Positions 11,919 through 21,545 of a stretch of 64,000 bases of DNA are shown in pieces. Source of the DNA: a bacterium (GTDB lineage Bacteria; Pseudomonadota; Alphaproteobacteria; Micavibrionales; UBA2020); NCBI GenBank assembly GCA_029945425.1, contig JAQSDV010000004.1, forward strand, positions 248,001 through 312,000, read 5' to 3'. Position 1 is the first letter of the stretch; each line of letters opens with the position of its first letter. Under the pieces are notes generated by a model. The model searched no databases and was not told the origin of the DNA. It worked only from the letters and a program-made list of their open reading frames with translations. Made by a program: the position numbers and the translations under genes.

Positions 11919-12047
11919 CGTTAAATCCCTAAAATATGGGTTATGGATACTGCGCATTAACCAACAAGTCAAAGGAAAGTGCCATGACTTTTAAAATAGA
12001 CAGTAAAATCATAAATTTAGCGTGTTTGTGGCATTAAATTGCGCCCT

Positions 12048-12062
12048 TTAAGAGGCTCTTAA
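12048..12062 (+). promoter_or_regulatory. Candidate CtrA box
   Basis: TTAA-GAGGCTC-TTAA(C): matches the TTAA-N7-TTAA consensus; 53 bp upstream of the ankyrin gene at 12115. Confidence 0.4.
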
Positions 12063-12114
12063 CATAAATGTACAATAATAGAGACAGTCAAAAACCCCCA
12101 ACTTCAGGCGGCCT

Positions 12115-12732
12115 ATGTCGACTTTCATGAAAAACTCTGCCCAGCAGGGCCTTTGGGATTACATCGAGAACGGTCAGATTCAACAGGTCGTCGACGCCAT
12201 CATCAAGGACCCCAAGCAGCTCAATTACAAACAGGGCCTGAGCGAGGATTCGCCGCTGCACGTCATCGCCATGAAGGGCGATGTTGCGATGATGAAGGCG
12301 ATATTGGAGGTCATCGACCCCAAGGCGCTGGAGACGCGCAACAAGGCGGGCGATACCCCGCTGATGAAGGCCGGTGCCTATGGGCAGGCCGATATGGCGG
12401 TGTTCCTGATGGATAGCGGGGCCGACCCCAATGCCTCGAATATTTTGCAGGAAACCCTGCTGATGAAAACGATCAAGGGCCGCAACCAGGACGATGTGCG
12501 TGACAGCGACAAGCCGCCCTTCGACAGGATCCTTGAAACCGCGATCGACCGCGGCGCGAATATCGCGGCAAAAAATTCGACCGGCAACACCGCATCCGAT
12601 TTCGCCGACCTGTTCGACGATGCCAAGACGATGCGTTTTCTTGAAACCAAGCAGGCCGAGCAGAAGGCGGGCACATCCAAGCTCGCCTCCGGCGCACCGC
12701 CCAAGCCCGTCACTTCTTCCAAATTCGGCTAG
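12115..12732 (+). CDS. Ankyrin-repeat protein
   Basis: Repeats such as DSPLHVIAMKGDVAMMKAILEVIDPKALETRNKAGDTPLMKAGAYGQADMAVFLMDSGADPNA. Confidence 0.85.
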   Translation: MSTFMKNSAQQGLWDYIENGQIQQVVDAIIKDPKQLNYKQGLSEDSPLHVIAMKGDVAMMKAILEVIDPKALETRNKAGDTPLMKAGAYGQADMAVFLMDSGADPNASNILQETLLMKTIKGRNQDDVRDSDKPPFDRILETAIDRGANIAAKNSTGNTASDFADLFDDAKTMRFLETKQAEQKAGTSKLASGAPPKPVTSSKFG

Positions 12733-12778
12733 ACGGGTTATAATCGCTGTCATGCAGTAACAGCGCGGGATTTTAACC

Positions 12779-13621
12779 ATGCCTGAATTACCCGAGGTCG
12801 AAACCGTTTGCCGCGGCCTTGCAAAATCCATGACAGGCGAGAAGCTCGGCAGTGTAGAGACGCTGCGCCATAACCTGCGCATCCCCTTCCCCGCCGACCT
12901 GAAAACCATTGCGGGCGCGAAGGTGAAAAACATTTCCCGCCGCGCCAAATACATCCTGATCGAACTCGACAATAAAAAGACGCTGATCATCCATCTGGGC
13001 ATGTCGGGGCGGCTGGTCATCCAGCAGAAGAAGGAACAAGGCGCGCCTGAAAAACACGACCATATGATTTTGAACATGAAGAACGGCACACGCATCGTTT
13101 TCAACGACGCACGGCGTTTTGGCATGGTGGATCTCGCCAACACCGCGGAACTGGAACAGCACAAATTCTTTTCGCATCTGGGGCCGGAGCCGTTTGATAA
13201 AACATTCAGCGCGAAATACCTGGCCGAAAGACTGAAAACAAAAAAGATCGCGATCAAGCTCGCGATCATGGATCAGGAACTGGTGGTGGGCGTCGGCAAC
13301 ATCTATGCGTCGGAGGCATTGTTCCGCGCCGGCATCGACCCGAAACGCGCCGCGAACAAGATCAAGCCCGATGAAATCACCCAATTGATCGCCTGCATCC
13401 GCGCTGTTTTGAAACAGGCGATCAAGGCGGGTGGCAGTAGTTTGCGCGACTATGTGCAGGCCGATGGCGAGCTGGGATATTTTCAGGATAAATGGGCGGT
13501 TTACGGCAAGCATCACCAGCCCTGCAAAGGCTGCACCTGCGATATCGAAAAGACCGGCGGTATCCAGAAAATCACGCAAGGCGCACGGTCGACATTTTAT
13601 TGTCCACGGAAACAAAACTAG
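12779..13621 (+). CDS. mutM: Formamidopyrimidine-DNA glycosylase
   Basis: N-terminal MPELPEVETVCRGL; QELVVGVGNIYASEALFRAGIDP; C-terminal zinc finger. Confidence 0.98.
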   Translation: MPELPEVETVCRGLAKSMTGEKLGSVETLRHNLRIPFPADLKTIAGAKVKNISRRAKYILIELDNKKTLIIHLGMSGRLVIQQKKEQGAPEKHDHMILNMKNGTRIVFNDARRFGMVDLANTAELEQHKFFSHLGPEPFDKTFSAKYLAERLKTKKIAIKLAIMDQELVVGVGNIYASEALFRAGIDPKRAANKIKPDEITQLIACIRAVLKQAIKAGGSSLRDYVQADGELGYFQDKWAVYGKHHQPCKGCTCDIEKTGGIQKITQGARSTFYCPRKQN

Positions 13622-13634
13622 GGTAAAAATACAC

Positions 13635-14108
13635 ATGAAAAATTTCATGCTTTTCGCCACCGCGTTTCTTCTCCTCTCCCAGCCCGCGCTTGCCGGTCAT
13701 CCCTATGGCGATGACGAACAGCAGCATTCGAAAGTGATGGAGGACATCCCGCTGATGGAGGGGATGGAGGAAACGGTGCCCGAGATGGACGCCAACAATC
13801 CCGGCCAGATGAAAGAGCCGAACCAGACCAGCGCCACCATCACCGGCAACGAACAGATGGTAAAGAGCTATTATAACGAGCAGCTGCTCCGCAAGGGCTG
13901 GCAGCCGCTGAATGCGCAGAACCCGAATGTGTATGTGAACGACAAAGGTGAAACACTGCGCGTCGATGCCGATATGGCGGATGGCAAGACGGTCGTGAAA
14001 CTCAACCGCACGCCCGCGCAGGCAAAGCCGCAGGTTGTTGCGCCCGCACCCGCGCCCAAGAAAAAACAATTCGGCGAGTCCAGCCAGTATCACGAGGAAC
14101 AGCAGTAA
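13635..14108 (+). CDS. Hypothetical secreted protein
   Basis: Signal peptide [21 protein letters not shown]; lies between mutM and the enoyl-CoA hydratase gene. Confidence 0.65.
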   Translation: MKNFMLFATAFLLLSQPALAGHPYGDDEQQHSKVMEDIPLMEGMEETVPEMDANNPGQMKEPNQTSATITGNEQMVKSYYNEQLLRKGWQPLNAQNPNVYVNDKGETLRVDADMADGKTVVKLNRTPAQAKPQVVAPAPAPKKKQFGESSQYHEEQQ

Positions 14109-14884
14109 TGGCCTACGAACATATCCTGACCGAACGTCGCGGCAAAACCGCGCTCATCACCCTCAACCGCCCCAAGGCGCTGAACGCGCTTTGTCAGGCA
14201 TTGATGGATGAACTGACCCTCGCGGTCGATGAATTCGAGGCCGATAGCAACATCGCCGTGATCGTGCTGACCGGCAGCGAGAAAGCCTTCGCCGCCGGCG
14301 CGGACATCAAGGAAATGGCGCCCAAGAATTTCATGGACGTCTACAAGGAAGATTTCATCACGCGCAATTGGGAACGCATCACGCGCTGCCGCAAGCCCGT
14401 GATTGCGGCGGTGGCCGGATACTGCCTCGGCGGCGGCTGCGAGCTTGCCATGATGTGCGATTTCATCATCGCGGCGGATACCGCGAAATTCAGCCAGCCC
14501 GAAATCACCATCGGCACCATCCCCGGTGCCGGCGGCACGCAACGCCTGACCCGTGCCGTGGGCAAGGCCAAAGCCATGGAATTGTGCCTGACCGGCCGCA
14601 TGATGGACGCGGCGGAGGCGGAGCGCGCAGGATTGGTCGCGAGAATCGTCCCCGCCGACAAGCTGCTGGAGGATGTGCTGGCGACCGCGGAGAAGATCGG
14701 CAGCTTCTCCCAGCCTGTCGTCATGATGGCCAAGGAATCTGTAAATCGCGCCTTTGAAACCACCCTCGCGGAGGGGTTGCGCTTCGAGCGCCGCATGTTC
14801 CACGCAACTTTCGCGACAGAAGACCAGAAAGAGGGCATGAAGGCCTTCGGCGAGAAGCGTCCGGCGGCCTTTAAAGACAAGTAA
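14108..14884 (+). CDS. Enoyl-CoA hydratase
   Basis: Crotonase motifs ([59 protein letters not shown]). Confidence 0.95.
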   Translation: MAYEHILTERRGKTALITLNRPKALNALCQALMDELTLAVDEFEADSNIAVIVLTGSEKAFAAGADIKEMAPKNFMDVYKEDFITRNWERITRCRKPVIAAVAGYCLGGGCELAMMCDFIIAADTAKFSQPEITIGTIPGAGGTQRLTRAVGKAKAMELCLTGRMMDAAEAERAGLVARIVPADKLLEDVLATAEKIGSFSQPVVMMAKESVNRAFETTLAEGLRFERRMFHATFATEDQKEGMKAFGEKRPAAFKDK

Positions 14885-15039
14885 TTCAAGGACTTGTAGT
14901 TACCCACAAGTTTATTGACTTATGCGGCCATCCCCTTTAAAACCGTCAAGTCCAAGGGCGCCGCGCCATTTATGGTGATTCCCGTGCAGCCTTTTGCCAA
15001 GATTTAACGATTTGAAACGCAGAAAGAGACTGAAACAAA

Positions 15040-15309
15040 ATGGCTATCACGAAATCCGGCAAGAAACGCATCCGTCGCAACGCACGCCGCGCAACGCTCA
15101 ACAAGTCGCGTGTCTCCGAAATGCGCGGTGGTATCCGCAAACTTGAAGAAGCCATCAAGTCCGGCGACGCCGAAGCTGCCAAGGCAGCCCTGAAAGCGGC
15201 GCAGCCCTCGATCGCCCGCACCGCCGGCAAGAAAATCATCAGCAAGAAAACCGCATCGCGCAAAATCTCGCGCCTGTCGGCACGCGTCAAGAAAATCGCC
15301 AAGAAATAA
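15040..15309 (+). CDS. rpsT: 30S ribosomal protein S20
   Basis: Basic 89-aa S20-like sequence; rpsT-dnaA synteny. Confidence 0.96.
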   Translation: MAITKSGKKRIRRNARRATLNKSRVSEMRGGIRKLEEAIKSGDAEAAKAALKAAQPSIARTAGKKIISKKTASRKISRLSARVKKIAKK

Positions 15310-15356
15310 GACACCATCTGTAGTGCCCCTGCGGGGGAATCACACCAGACAAAAAA

Positions 15357-15385
15357 ACGCCGCGAATTTTTTCGCGGCGTTTTTG
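15357..15385 (+). terminator. Rho-independent terminator after rpsT
   Basis: ACGCCGCGA-attttt-TCGCGGCGT then TTTTG. Confidence 0.85.
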
Positions 15386-15600
15386 TTTTTGCAACATGGA
15401 ATCATCGCCACGTTGAAAAGAATCAATAAATGACGCCAGAATCGCGCATATCTCGTTTCGCGCGATCAAGAATTTTTAAGTGAAAAATTTCACACGACAA
15501 AACCACACAACAACGCGCACCTGCGATTCACACAAAACATTCAAGAGAAAATATCGGACTAAAAACTGCTTTGTTGGGCACGTTTGTTTCTTTTTTAAAA

Positions 15601-15609
15601 TTATCCACA
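15601..15609 (+). promoter_or_regulatory. Consensus DnaA box upstream of dnaA
   Basis: Exact TTATCCACA in the ~560 bp AT-rich rpsT-dnaA intergenic region. Confidence 0.6.
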
Positions 15610-15871
15610 CATGGTGCTTGCGACTCAATTTGATGGCCGCTAAGGTTTGCTCACTTCATCATTTGCAAACACGGACCGAGGCGCCCCAGAGCGCTAAAAT
15701 AATGGTTTATCAGCAGACTGCAGAAGTTACTTGAAGAAGAGGAACGACAGAATCACTTAAGCACTTACTTAAAGGGTGCGGGTTTCTCTGGTGGGTCTTC
15801 TTCCGCCGCGAGGCAGCGGCGTCAGGCGTTACGGACTAGACTTTCAGGGCATTTCTACCAAAGGGCACTCC

Positions 15872-17287
15872 ATGTTTGAAAACGGCCAGCAAGTGACGGT
15901 TGAAACGGCGGACGGAAACGATTCCGCATCCAGTTTCGACCTGCGCTTCGCACAAGTGAAGGCGTTGCTGCAAAAGGAATTCGGCGAGACCGCGTTCCGC
16001 AGCTGGATCGCGCCGATTGACGCCGTTTCCTGCGTCTCCGGCACGCTGTCGCTGAACGTCCCCACGCGCTTTATCCGCGACTGGGTGAAGTCGCATTATG
16101 CCGACCGTATCCGCAGCCTGTGGACGCAGCATTTCGGCGCTATCGCCCGTGTTGAAATCGGTATTTCCGGCAAGAAAGCCGCCGCGCCCGCAGCCGCCGC
16201 CTCTGGCGTTGCCTATGAAACGCCCGCCATCGCCAACGAAAACGCGGCAAAGGATGCCAGCGCCGCCGATTTCTCCGTCGCGCTCGACCCCCGTTATACA
16301 TTTGAAAATTTCGTGACGGGCAGCTCCAACGAATTCGCCTATGCCGCCGCGCGCAAGATTGCCGACAATGAAAAGGTCAGCTTCAACCCGCTGTTCCTGC
16401 AGGGCGGCGTCGGCCTTGGCAAGACGCACCTGATGCATGCCATCGCCCATTCGGCGCGCGCAAGCGGCCGTAAAGTTGCTTATATGTCCGCCGAAAAATT
16501 CATGTACGACTTCGTCCGCGCCTTGCGCTTTCAGGACACGATGTCGTTCAAGGCGAAATTCCGCTCCGTCGATGTGCTGATGGTCGATGATATCCAGTTC
16601 ATCTGCGGCAAGGACGCGACACAGGAAGAATTCTTCCACACCTTCAACGCGCTGATCGACCAGGGCAAGCAGATCGTTATTTCTGCCGACCAGAGCCCCG
16701 CCGATATGGACGGCCTTGAAGAACGTTTGCGTTCGCGCCTGTCGATGGGTCTTGTCGCCGCGATCCACCCGACAACCTATGAACTGCGCCTTGGCATCCT
16801 GCAATCGAAATGCGCGCAGATGAAGCGCGAGCTGCCGCAGGATGTTCTGGAGTTCCTTGCGCAGAAAATCGCATCGAATGTCCGCGAGCTGGAAGGCGCG
16901 CTGAACCGCCTGATCGCCCATGCGGAACTCGTCAACCGCTCCGTGACGGTCGATACCGCGCAGGACCTGCTGGCCGACCTGCTGCGCTCCAACGACCGCC
17001 GCACGACGATCGAAGACATCCAGCGCAAGGTCTGCGAACATTACAGCATTCGTCTCGCCGACATGCACAGCCCCCGCCGCGCGCGCCCTGTTGCCCGTCC
17101 CCGCCAGCTGGCCATGTATCTGTGCAAGCAGCTGACGACCCATTCCCTGCCGGAAATCGGCCGGAAATTCGGCGGCCGCGACCACACGACCATTATCCAT
17201 GGCGTGCGCAAGATCGAGGAACTGCTGGCGACCGACCCGATGCTCCGCGCCGACCTCGACTCGCTGAAAAAGGCGATTGCGGCGTAA
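15872..17287 (+). CDS. dnaA: Chromosomal replication initiator DnaA
   Basis: GGVGLGKTHLMHAI, VLMVDDIQFI, C-terminal GGRDHTTIIHGVRKIEEL. Start at MFENGQQ preferred. Confidence 0.98.
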   Translation: MFENGQQVTVETADGNDSASSFDLRFAQVKALLQKEFGETAFRSWIAPIDAVSCVSGTLSLNVPTRFIRDWVKSHYADRIRSLWTQHFGAIARVEIGISGKKAAAPAAAASGVAYETPAIANENAAKDASAADFSVALDPRYTFENFVTGSSNEFAYAAARKIADNEKVSFNPLFLQGGVGLGKTHLMHAIAHSARASGRKVAYMSAEKFMYDFVRALRFQDTMSFKAKFRSVDVLMVDDIQFICGKDATQEEFFHTFNALIDQGKQIVISADQSPADMDGLEERLRSRLSMGLVAAIHPTTYELRLGILQSKCAQMKRELPQDVLEFLAQKIASNVRELEGALNRLIAHAELVNRSVTVDTAQDLLADLLRSNDRRTTIEDIQRKVCEHYSIRLADMHSPRRARPVARPRQLAMYLCKQLTTHSLPEIGRKFGGRDHTTIIHGVRKIEELLATDPMLRADLDSLKKAIAA

Positions 17288-17361
17288 CCTTCCGCGCTCG
17301 CCGAGCGAATTGGCTTTAGGACCCCTTTTGGCTTATATTAGGGGCTTGAAGGAGCCTCCAC

Positions 17362-19308
17362 ATGCGTTTTGCCCGTATTCTGTCATTCCTGCTGTTTTTG
17401 ACCCTGTTTTCGGGGCAAAGTCATGCAGAAGCGCCCAAATTCGTCGAAGCGCGGCTGTTCAGCCCCGTGACCGCGACCGGCAAGGCGGATGTGGTCAATC
17501 TTGCCCTTGAACTCAAGCTGCAGCCCAAATGGGATACCTATTGGCGCACACCCGGCGATGCCGGCCTGCCCCCCGACCTCGATTTCAAGGGGTCGGAGAA
17601 CCTGAAGGGCTTCAACCTGCAATACCCCGTGCCGCACCGCCTGACCGTGTCCGGCCTTGATAACAACGTATATGTCGACCAGGTCACCTTCCCGCTGGCC
17701 GTCACGCTGGAAACCCCAGGCGCGCCCCTGAACGTGAAACTGAAACTGAGCCTGCTGGTCTGCAACGAAATCTGCGTGCCGGAAAAACATGAACTGACCT
17801 TCACCCTGCCGGCGGGCGAGGCGATGCCGTCGACCGATGCCGCGCTCTATGATGCCGCGCTGGAAAAACTGCCGCGCACGGTGATGGAGGGCCACAGCTT
17901 TACCAGCAGCCGTCTTGAAACCGGGGCCGACCAGAAAACCGTGCTGGTGATCGAGGCGCAGATGGCGGGCGAACCCTCCCCCGAGGCCGACCTGTTTGTC
18001 GAACATGAATCCGGCACCGCCTTTGGCAAACCTGCCATCACTTTCGACGCCGGCAGCGGCAAGACCGTGTTCCGCATCGAGCCGCATACCAGCGAAACGC
18101 CGGAGAAACTGGCGAAGGATCTGGGTTCCAGCGAAATCACGCTGACCTTTGTCGACAAGGGCATCGGGTTCGAAGGCAAGATGCAATTGAATGCCGCGCC
18201 CGATACCGCGCCGAAACCCATGAGCGCGCCTGCGAAGTTGAAGGAAAAAATCACCAGCCTCGATATCGGCATCCTGCTGGGTGCGTTGCTGGGCGGCCTT
18301 ATTCTCAACCTGATGCCGTGCGTATTGCCCGTGTTGTCGCTGAAGGTATTGTCGGTCGTCAGCCATGGCGGCAAGGACAGCCGCGGTAAAATCTTTAAAA
18401 ACTTCATGGCGTCGGCGCTTGGTGTGCTGGTGTCGTTCTGGATCATGGCGGGCGCGCTGGTGGCGGCGAAGGCGGCCGGCAGCACGATCGGCTGGGGCAT
18501 CCAGTTCCAGCATCCCGGATTTTTGATCTTCCTCATCGCCGTGCTGCTGCTGTTCGCGGTCAATATGTGGGGCCTGTTCGAAATTCCGCTGCCGCGCTTT
18601 ATCGCCAAACACGCAACAGCAAAACATGAAAACGAACCCACGCTGACGGGGCATTTCCTGACCGGCGCCTTCGCGGCATTGCTGGCGACGCCCTGCACAG
18701 CCCCGTTCCTTGGCACCGCCGTCGGCTTTGCCCTGTCGCGCGGCGCGTATGAAATCTTCCTGATCTTCACTTTCCTTGGATTAGGCCTCGCGCTGCCCTA
18801 TATCGCGCTTGCCGTATCGCCCAGGGTGTTCAAGCTGATGCCGAAGCCCGGCAAATGGATGATCACGCTGCGCAAGGTGCTGGCGGTCATCCTGCTGGCA
18901 ACGGCGGTGTGGCTCGGCTCCGTGCTGTTCCGCGTCTCGGCCGAACCCGCGCTCGATGCCGGCTGGCAGCAGTTCGATGCCGCCCTGATCGCCCCTGCGG
19001 TCAATGAAGGCAAGACCGTCATGGTCGATGTCACCGCCGACTGGTGCCTGACCTGCAAGGCGAACAAGAAATTCGTCCTCGAACAGGACGATGTGAAGGC
19101 CGCCTTGAACGCGCCCAATATCCTGCTGCTGCAGGCCGACTATACCCAGCAGGATGATGTGACGGCGCAATACCTTGGCACCTTCGGGCGCTATGGTATT
19201 CCCTTTAACGTCGTCTATGGCCCGGCAGCACCCGAAGGCATCGTTTTGCCGGAGCTGCTGACCAAGAAGGCGGTCGTTGACGCGCTGAACGCCGCCGCAG
19301 GGGAATAG
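17362..19308 (+). CDS. Protein-disulfide reductase, DsbD/ScsB-like
   Basis: Signal peptide, DsbD-type periplasmic domain, LMPCVLPVLSLKV and ATPCTAPFLG transmembrane motifs, C-terminal DWCLTCK thioredoxin domain. Confidence 0.93.
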   Translation: MRFARILSFLLFLTLFSGQSHAEAPKFVEARLFSPVTATGKADVVNLALELKLQPKWDTYWRTPGDAGLPPDLDFKGSENLKGFNLQYPVPHRLTVSGLDNNVYVDQVTFPLAVTLETPGAPLNVKLKLSLLVCNEICVPEKHELTFTLPAGEAMPSTDAALYDAALEKLPRTVMEGHSFTSSRLETGADQKTVLVIEAQMAGEPSPEADLFVEHESGTAFGKPAITFDAGSGKTVFRIEPHTSETPEKLAKDLGSSEITLTFVDKGIGFEGKMQLNAAPDTAPKPMSAPAKLKEKITSLDIGILLGALLGGLILNLMPCVLPVLSLKVLSVVSHGGKDSRGKIFKNFMASALGVLVSFWIMAGALVAAKAAGSTIGWGIQFQHPGFLIFLIAVLLLFAVNMWGLFEIPLPRFIAKHATAKHENEPTLTGHFLTGAFAALLATPCTAPFLGTAVGFALSRGAYEIFLIFTFLGLGLALPYIALAVSPRVFKLMPKPGKWMITLRKVLAVILLATAVWLGSVLFRVSAEPALDAGWQQFDAALIAPAVNEGKTVMVDVTADWCLTCKANKKFVLEQDDVKAALNAPNILLLQADYTQQDDVTAQYLGTFGRYGIPFNVVYGPAAPEGIVLPELLTKKAVVDALNAAAGE

Positions 19309-19380
19309 GTTTTTTCCATACTCGGGATAAGCAATCGCGCTCCCGTTGACAGGGGCGTATAAACGCTTACCCTATTGCCT

Positions 19381-19890
19381 ATGGTACATGAATCCCTGCA
19401 GCAGAAAAAACCACCCGTCGGCACCAGCCAGTTCTATATGTGGCGTTGCGTGATCGCCCTCGCCCATGCCGATGGCATGGTGCAGCAGGGCGAGCGCGAC
19501 TACCTCTCCCGCGTCTTCGGCAATATGTCGCTGACCGATGAACAGCGGCGCATTTTCCACACCGACATGTCGGAGCCGCAGGATATCGCGCAGCTGCTGA
19601 CCCATATCAACGAACCCGAATGGCGCGGACAGCTGGTCTATTTCGCAGGGCTGCTGGCGCGCGCCGATGGCGTGCTCGACCCGCAGGAAGACCATATCCT
19701 GAAAAAACTGCGCGCCGACCAGATGTCGGGCCTCGACATGGACCAGATCCGCGCCGATGTGAAAAAGGCCGTGGCGAATGAAATGTTCCAGCACGACCTG
19801 AAGATGAGCACCCTGCGCCCGCAAGGTGGATTGTCGGCGATCATCGACAGCCTGCTGCTGCGCCTTGGCATCGATATTTTGGAGAATTGA
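19381..19890 (+). CDS. TerB-like protein (first of tandem pair)
   Basis: MWRCVIALAHADGMVQQGERDYLSRVF; paralogous to the next ORF. Confidence 0.75.
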   Translation: MVHESLQQKKPPVGTSQFYMWRCVIALAHADGMVQQGERDYLSRVFGNMSLTDEQRRIFHTDMSEPQDIAQLLTHINEPEWRGQLVYFAGLLARADGVLDPQEDHILKKLRADQMSGLDMDQIRADVKKAVANEMFQHDLKMSTLRPQGGLSAIIDSLLLRLGIDILEN

Positions 19891-19892
19891 CC

Positions 19893-20420
19893 ATGACCAA
19901 CCTGCCCCGCCCGCCGAAACAGGAAATGCCCGACAGCCAGTACCAGATGTGGCGCGGCGTGATTGCGATTGCCCATGCGGATGGCAAGGTGCAGGACGAA
20001 GAACGTGCTTACTTGAAAAAAGTGTTCCAGAACCTCGATCGCGTTTATGGCCTGACCATGGCGCAGCGCACCGAACTGGATGACGATATGCTGAACCCGA
20101 AGAAACTCGCCGACATCCTGCCCAAAATCACCGAACCGCAATTCCGCGGCATGCTGATCCATTTCGGCGAAGTGCTGGTGTGGTCTGATAATCAAGTCAC
20201 GGCGGAAGAAGAAGACGTCATCAAGAAACTCTATGCCGGCCAGATGTCGACCATCGACGAACAAAAACTGCGCGCCGACGTCAAGGCGCAACTGGCCGCG
20301 ACCAAGGCCGAACACGACCGCGAACTGGAAAAAATCCACGCCACCGGCGAACGCAAAAGCCCCGTCTTCCGCGGCTTCGACCGCCTGCTCCGCAAGCTCG
20401 GGATTGATATTCTAGAATAG
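19893..20420 (+). CDS. TerB-like protein (second of tandem pair)
   Basis: MWRGVIAIAHADGKVQDEERAYLKKVF; similar architecture to the preceding ORF. Confidence 0.75.
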   Translation: MTNLPRPPKQEMPDSQYQMWRGVIAIAHADGKVQDEERAYLKKVFQNLDRVYGLTMAQRTELDDDMLNPKKLADILPKITEPQFRGMLIHFGEVLVWSDNQVTAEEEDVIKKLYAGQMSTIDEQKLRADVKAQLAATKAEHDRELEKIHATGERKSPVFRGFDRLLRKLGIDILE

Positions 20421-20427
20421 AGAACCC

Positions 20428-20547
20428 TGTCATGCCCGCCTTGCGCGGGCATCCAGAAGGCCGTCCGGCCGTCTCATGACTCAAATCAGTTCTAACATGA
20501 CGCGCAGACGCGCTACTGGATCCCCGCCTTCGCGGGGATGCGTCATG
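20428..20547. repeat. REP/BIME-like palindromic element
   Basis: Two perfect short palindromes, ATGCCCGC-cttgc-GCGGGCAT (20432-20452) and ATCCCCGC-cttc-GCGGGGAT (20520-20539), within CATG-bounded sequence. Confidence 0.7.
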
Positions 20548-20756
20548 TCTTTTAAAGTCTTGACTTAACTCACTTCTCATCGTACAAACAACCTACCCAG
20601 ACCCGACCCAGCCTACGACAAAACAAGGGTTTACCCGACAAATCTACCCAGTTCCTGCCCAGAAGGAAAGTCTTCCGTGTCCAAGTCGCCAGCCCCGTTT
20701 ATGGTGGATGTCCACCAGCTCCTTCCAGGTCTCATCATCTAGCGGGCAAGCCGCTA

Positions 20757-21488
20757 TTGGAATTGCGAGCCCTAAGACTCGATCCCGCCGGACAAGATTC
20801 TGCGGAGGTTCTCCAACTCAATGACATTCGGGCTGCGCTGCTTCAGGGCACGCGTGTTGTCCTAGAGGGACCCGCCGGTCGCGGCAAGACAACGACTCTC
20901 ATTCAGCTCGCAAAAGCGCATGCTGGAGCAGGAGGGATACCGTTTCTCATCGACCTGACGGCGTGGACGGCGTCTAGGAGCGGAATTCTTCAGTTCATTG
21001 CGGGAATGCCTCAGTTCCAGTCTCGTTTACTAGACGCCGCGTCGCTGGCGCGAGTGAATACCGCCGAGCACTTCTCATTCCTCCTGAATGGTTGGAACGA
21101 GATTGGGGAGCCCGAATTCCCCCATGCCGAAAGCGCACTGCGGACACTGGAGCGGGATTTCCCAGCCGCTGGGATTATCGTCGCAACACGAACTCATCAC
21201 ATTGTGCCGCCATTATGGAAGCAGCTTGAAGACGCTTTTGTCGAAAGGCGCCCCCACGGCGAGAGCAGCAATACCTTTACTCTTGAGCCTCGAAGCTCCA
21301 ACGCAATTCGGGCTAGGCTTCTTGAAATGGCCACCAAGGATGATCGGCGGAAACAGTCGGCGTTGAAGCTGCTGGGTCAAATCGAAGAGTGGCGTTTGAA
21401 GTATGGGCGACCAGCCGGTGAGCCCCGGCACCCTGCGTTTGATTCAGGTGAACCATGGCCGCCAAACGGTATTGAACTGGCGGCCTAG
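20757..21488 (+). pseudogene. Truncated NACHT/STAND-like P-loop NTPase
   Basis: Walker A GPAGRGKTTTLIQLA, Walker B-like FSFLLNGWNEI, sensor-like IIVATRTH; ORF stops after ~240 aa with no C-terminal repeat domain. Confidence 0.6.
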
Positions 21489-21545
21489 CCCGCACCACTT
21501 GTCGAGCGGATTCTGATTTGAGGCCGCTTGCTCGAAGTTACTTAG

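Noticed and set aside
15480-15734. 84-aa plus-strand ORF upstream of dnaA
   Set aside because: Composition (Thr/His/Phe/Lys mix) looks non-coding; lies across the candidate DnaA-box region with no RBS.
15758-15773. TTAAGCACTTACTTAA as a CtrA box near dnaA
   Set aside because: Spacing is 8 nt rather than 7; not canonical.
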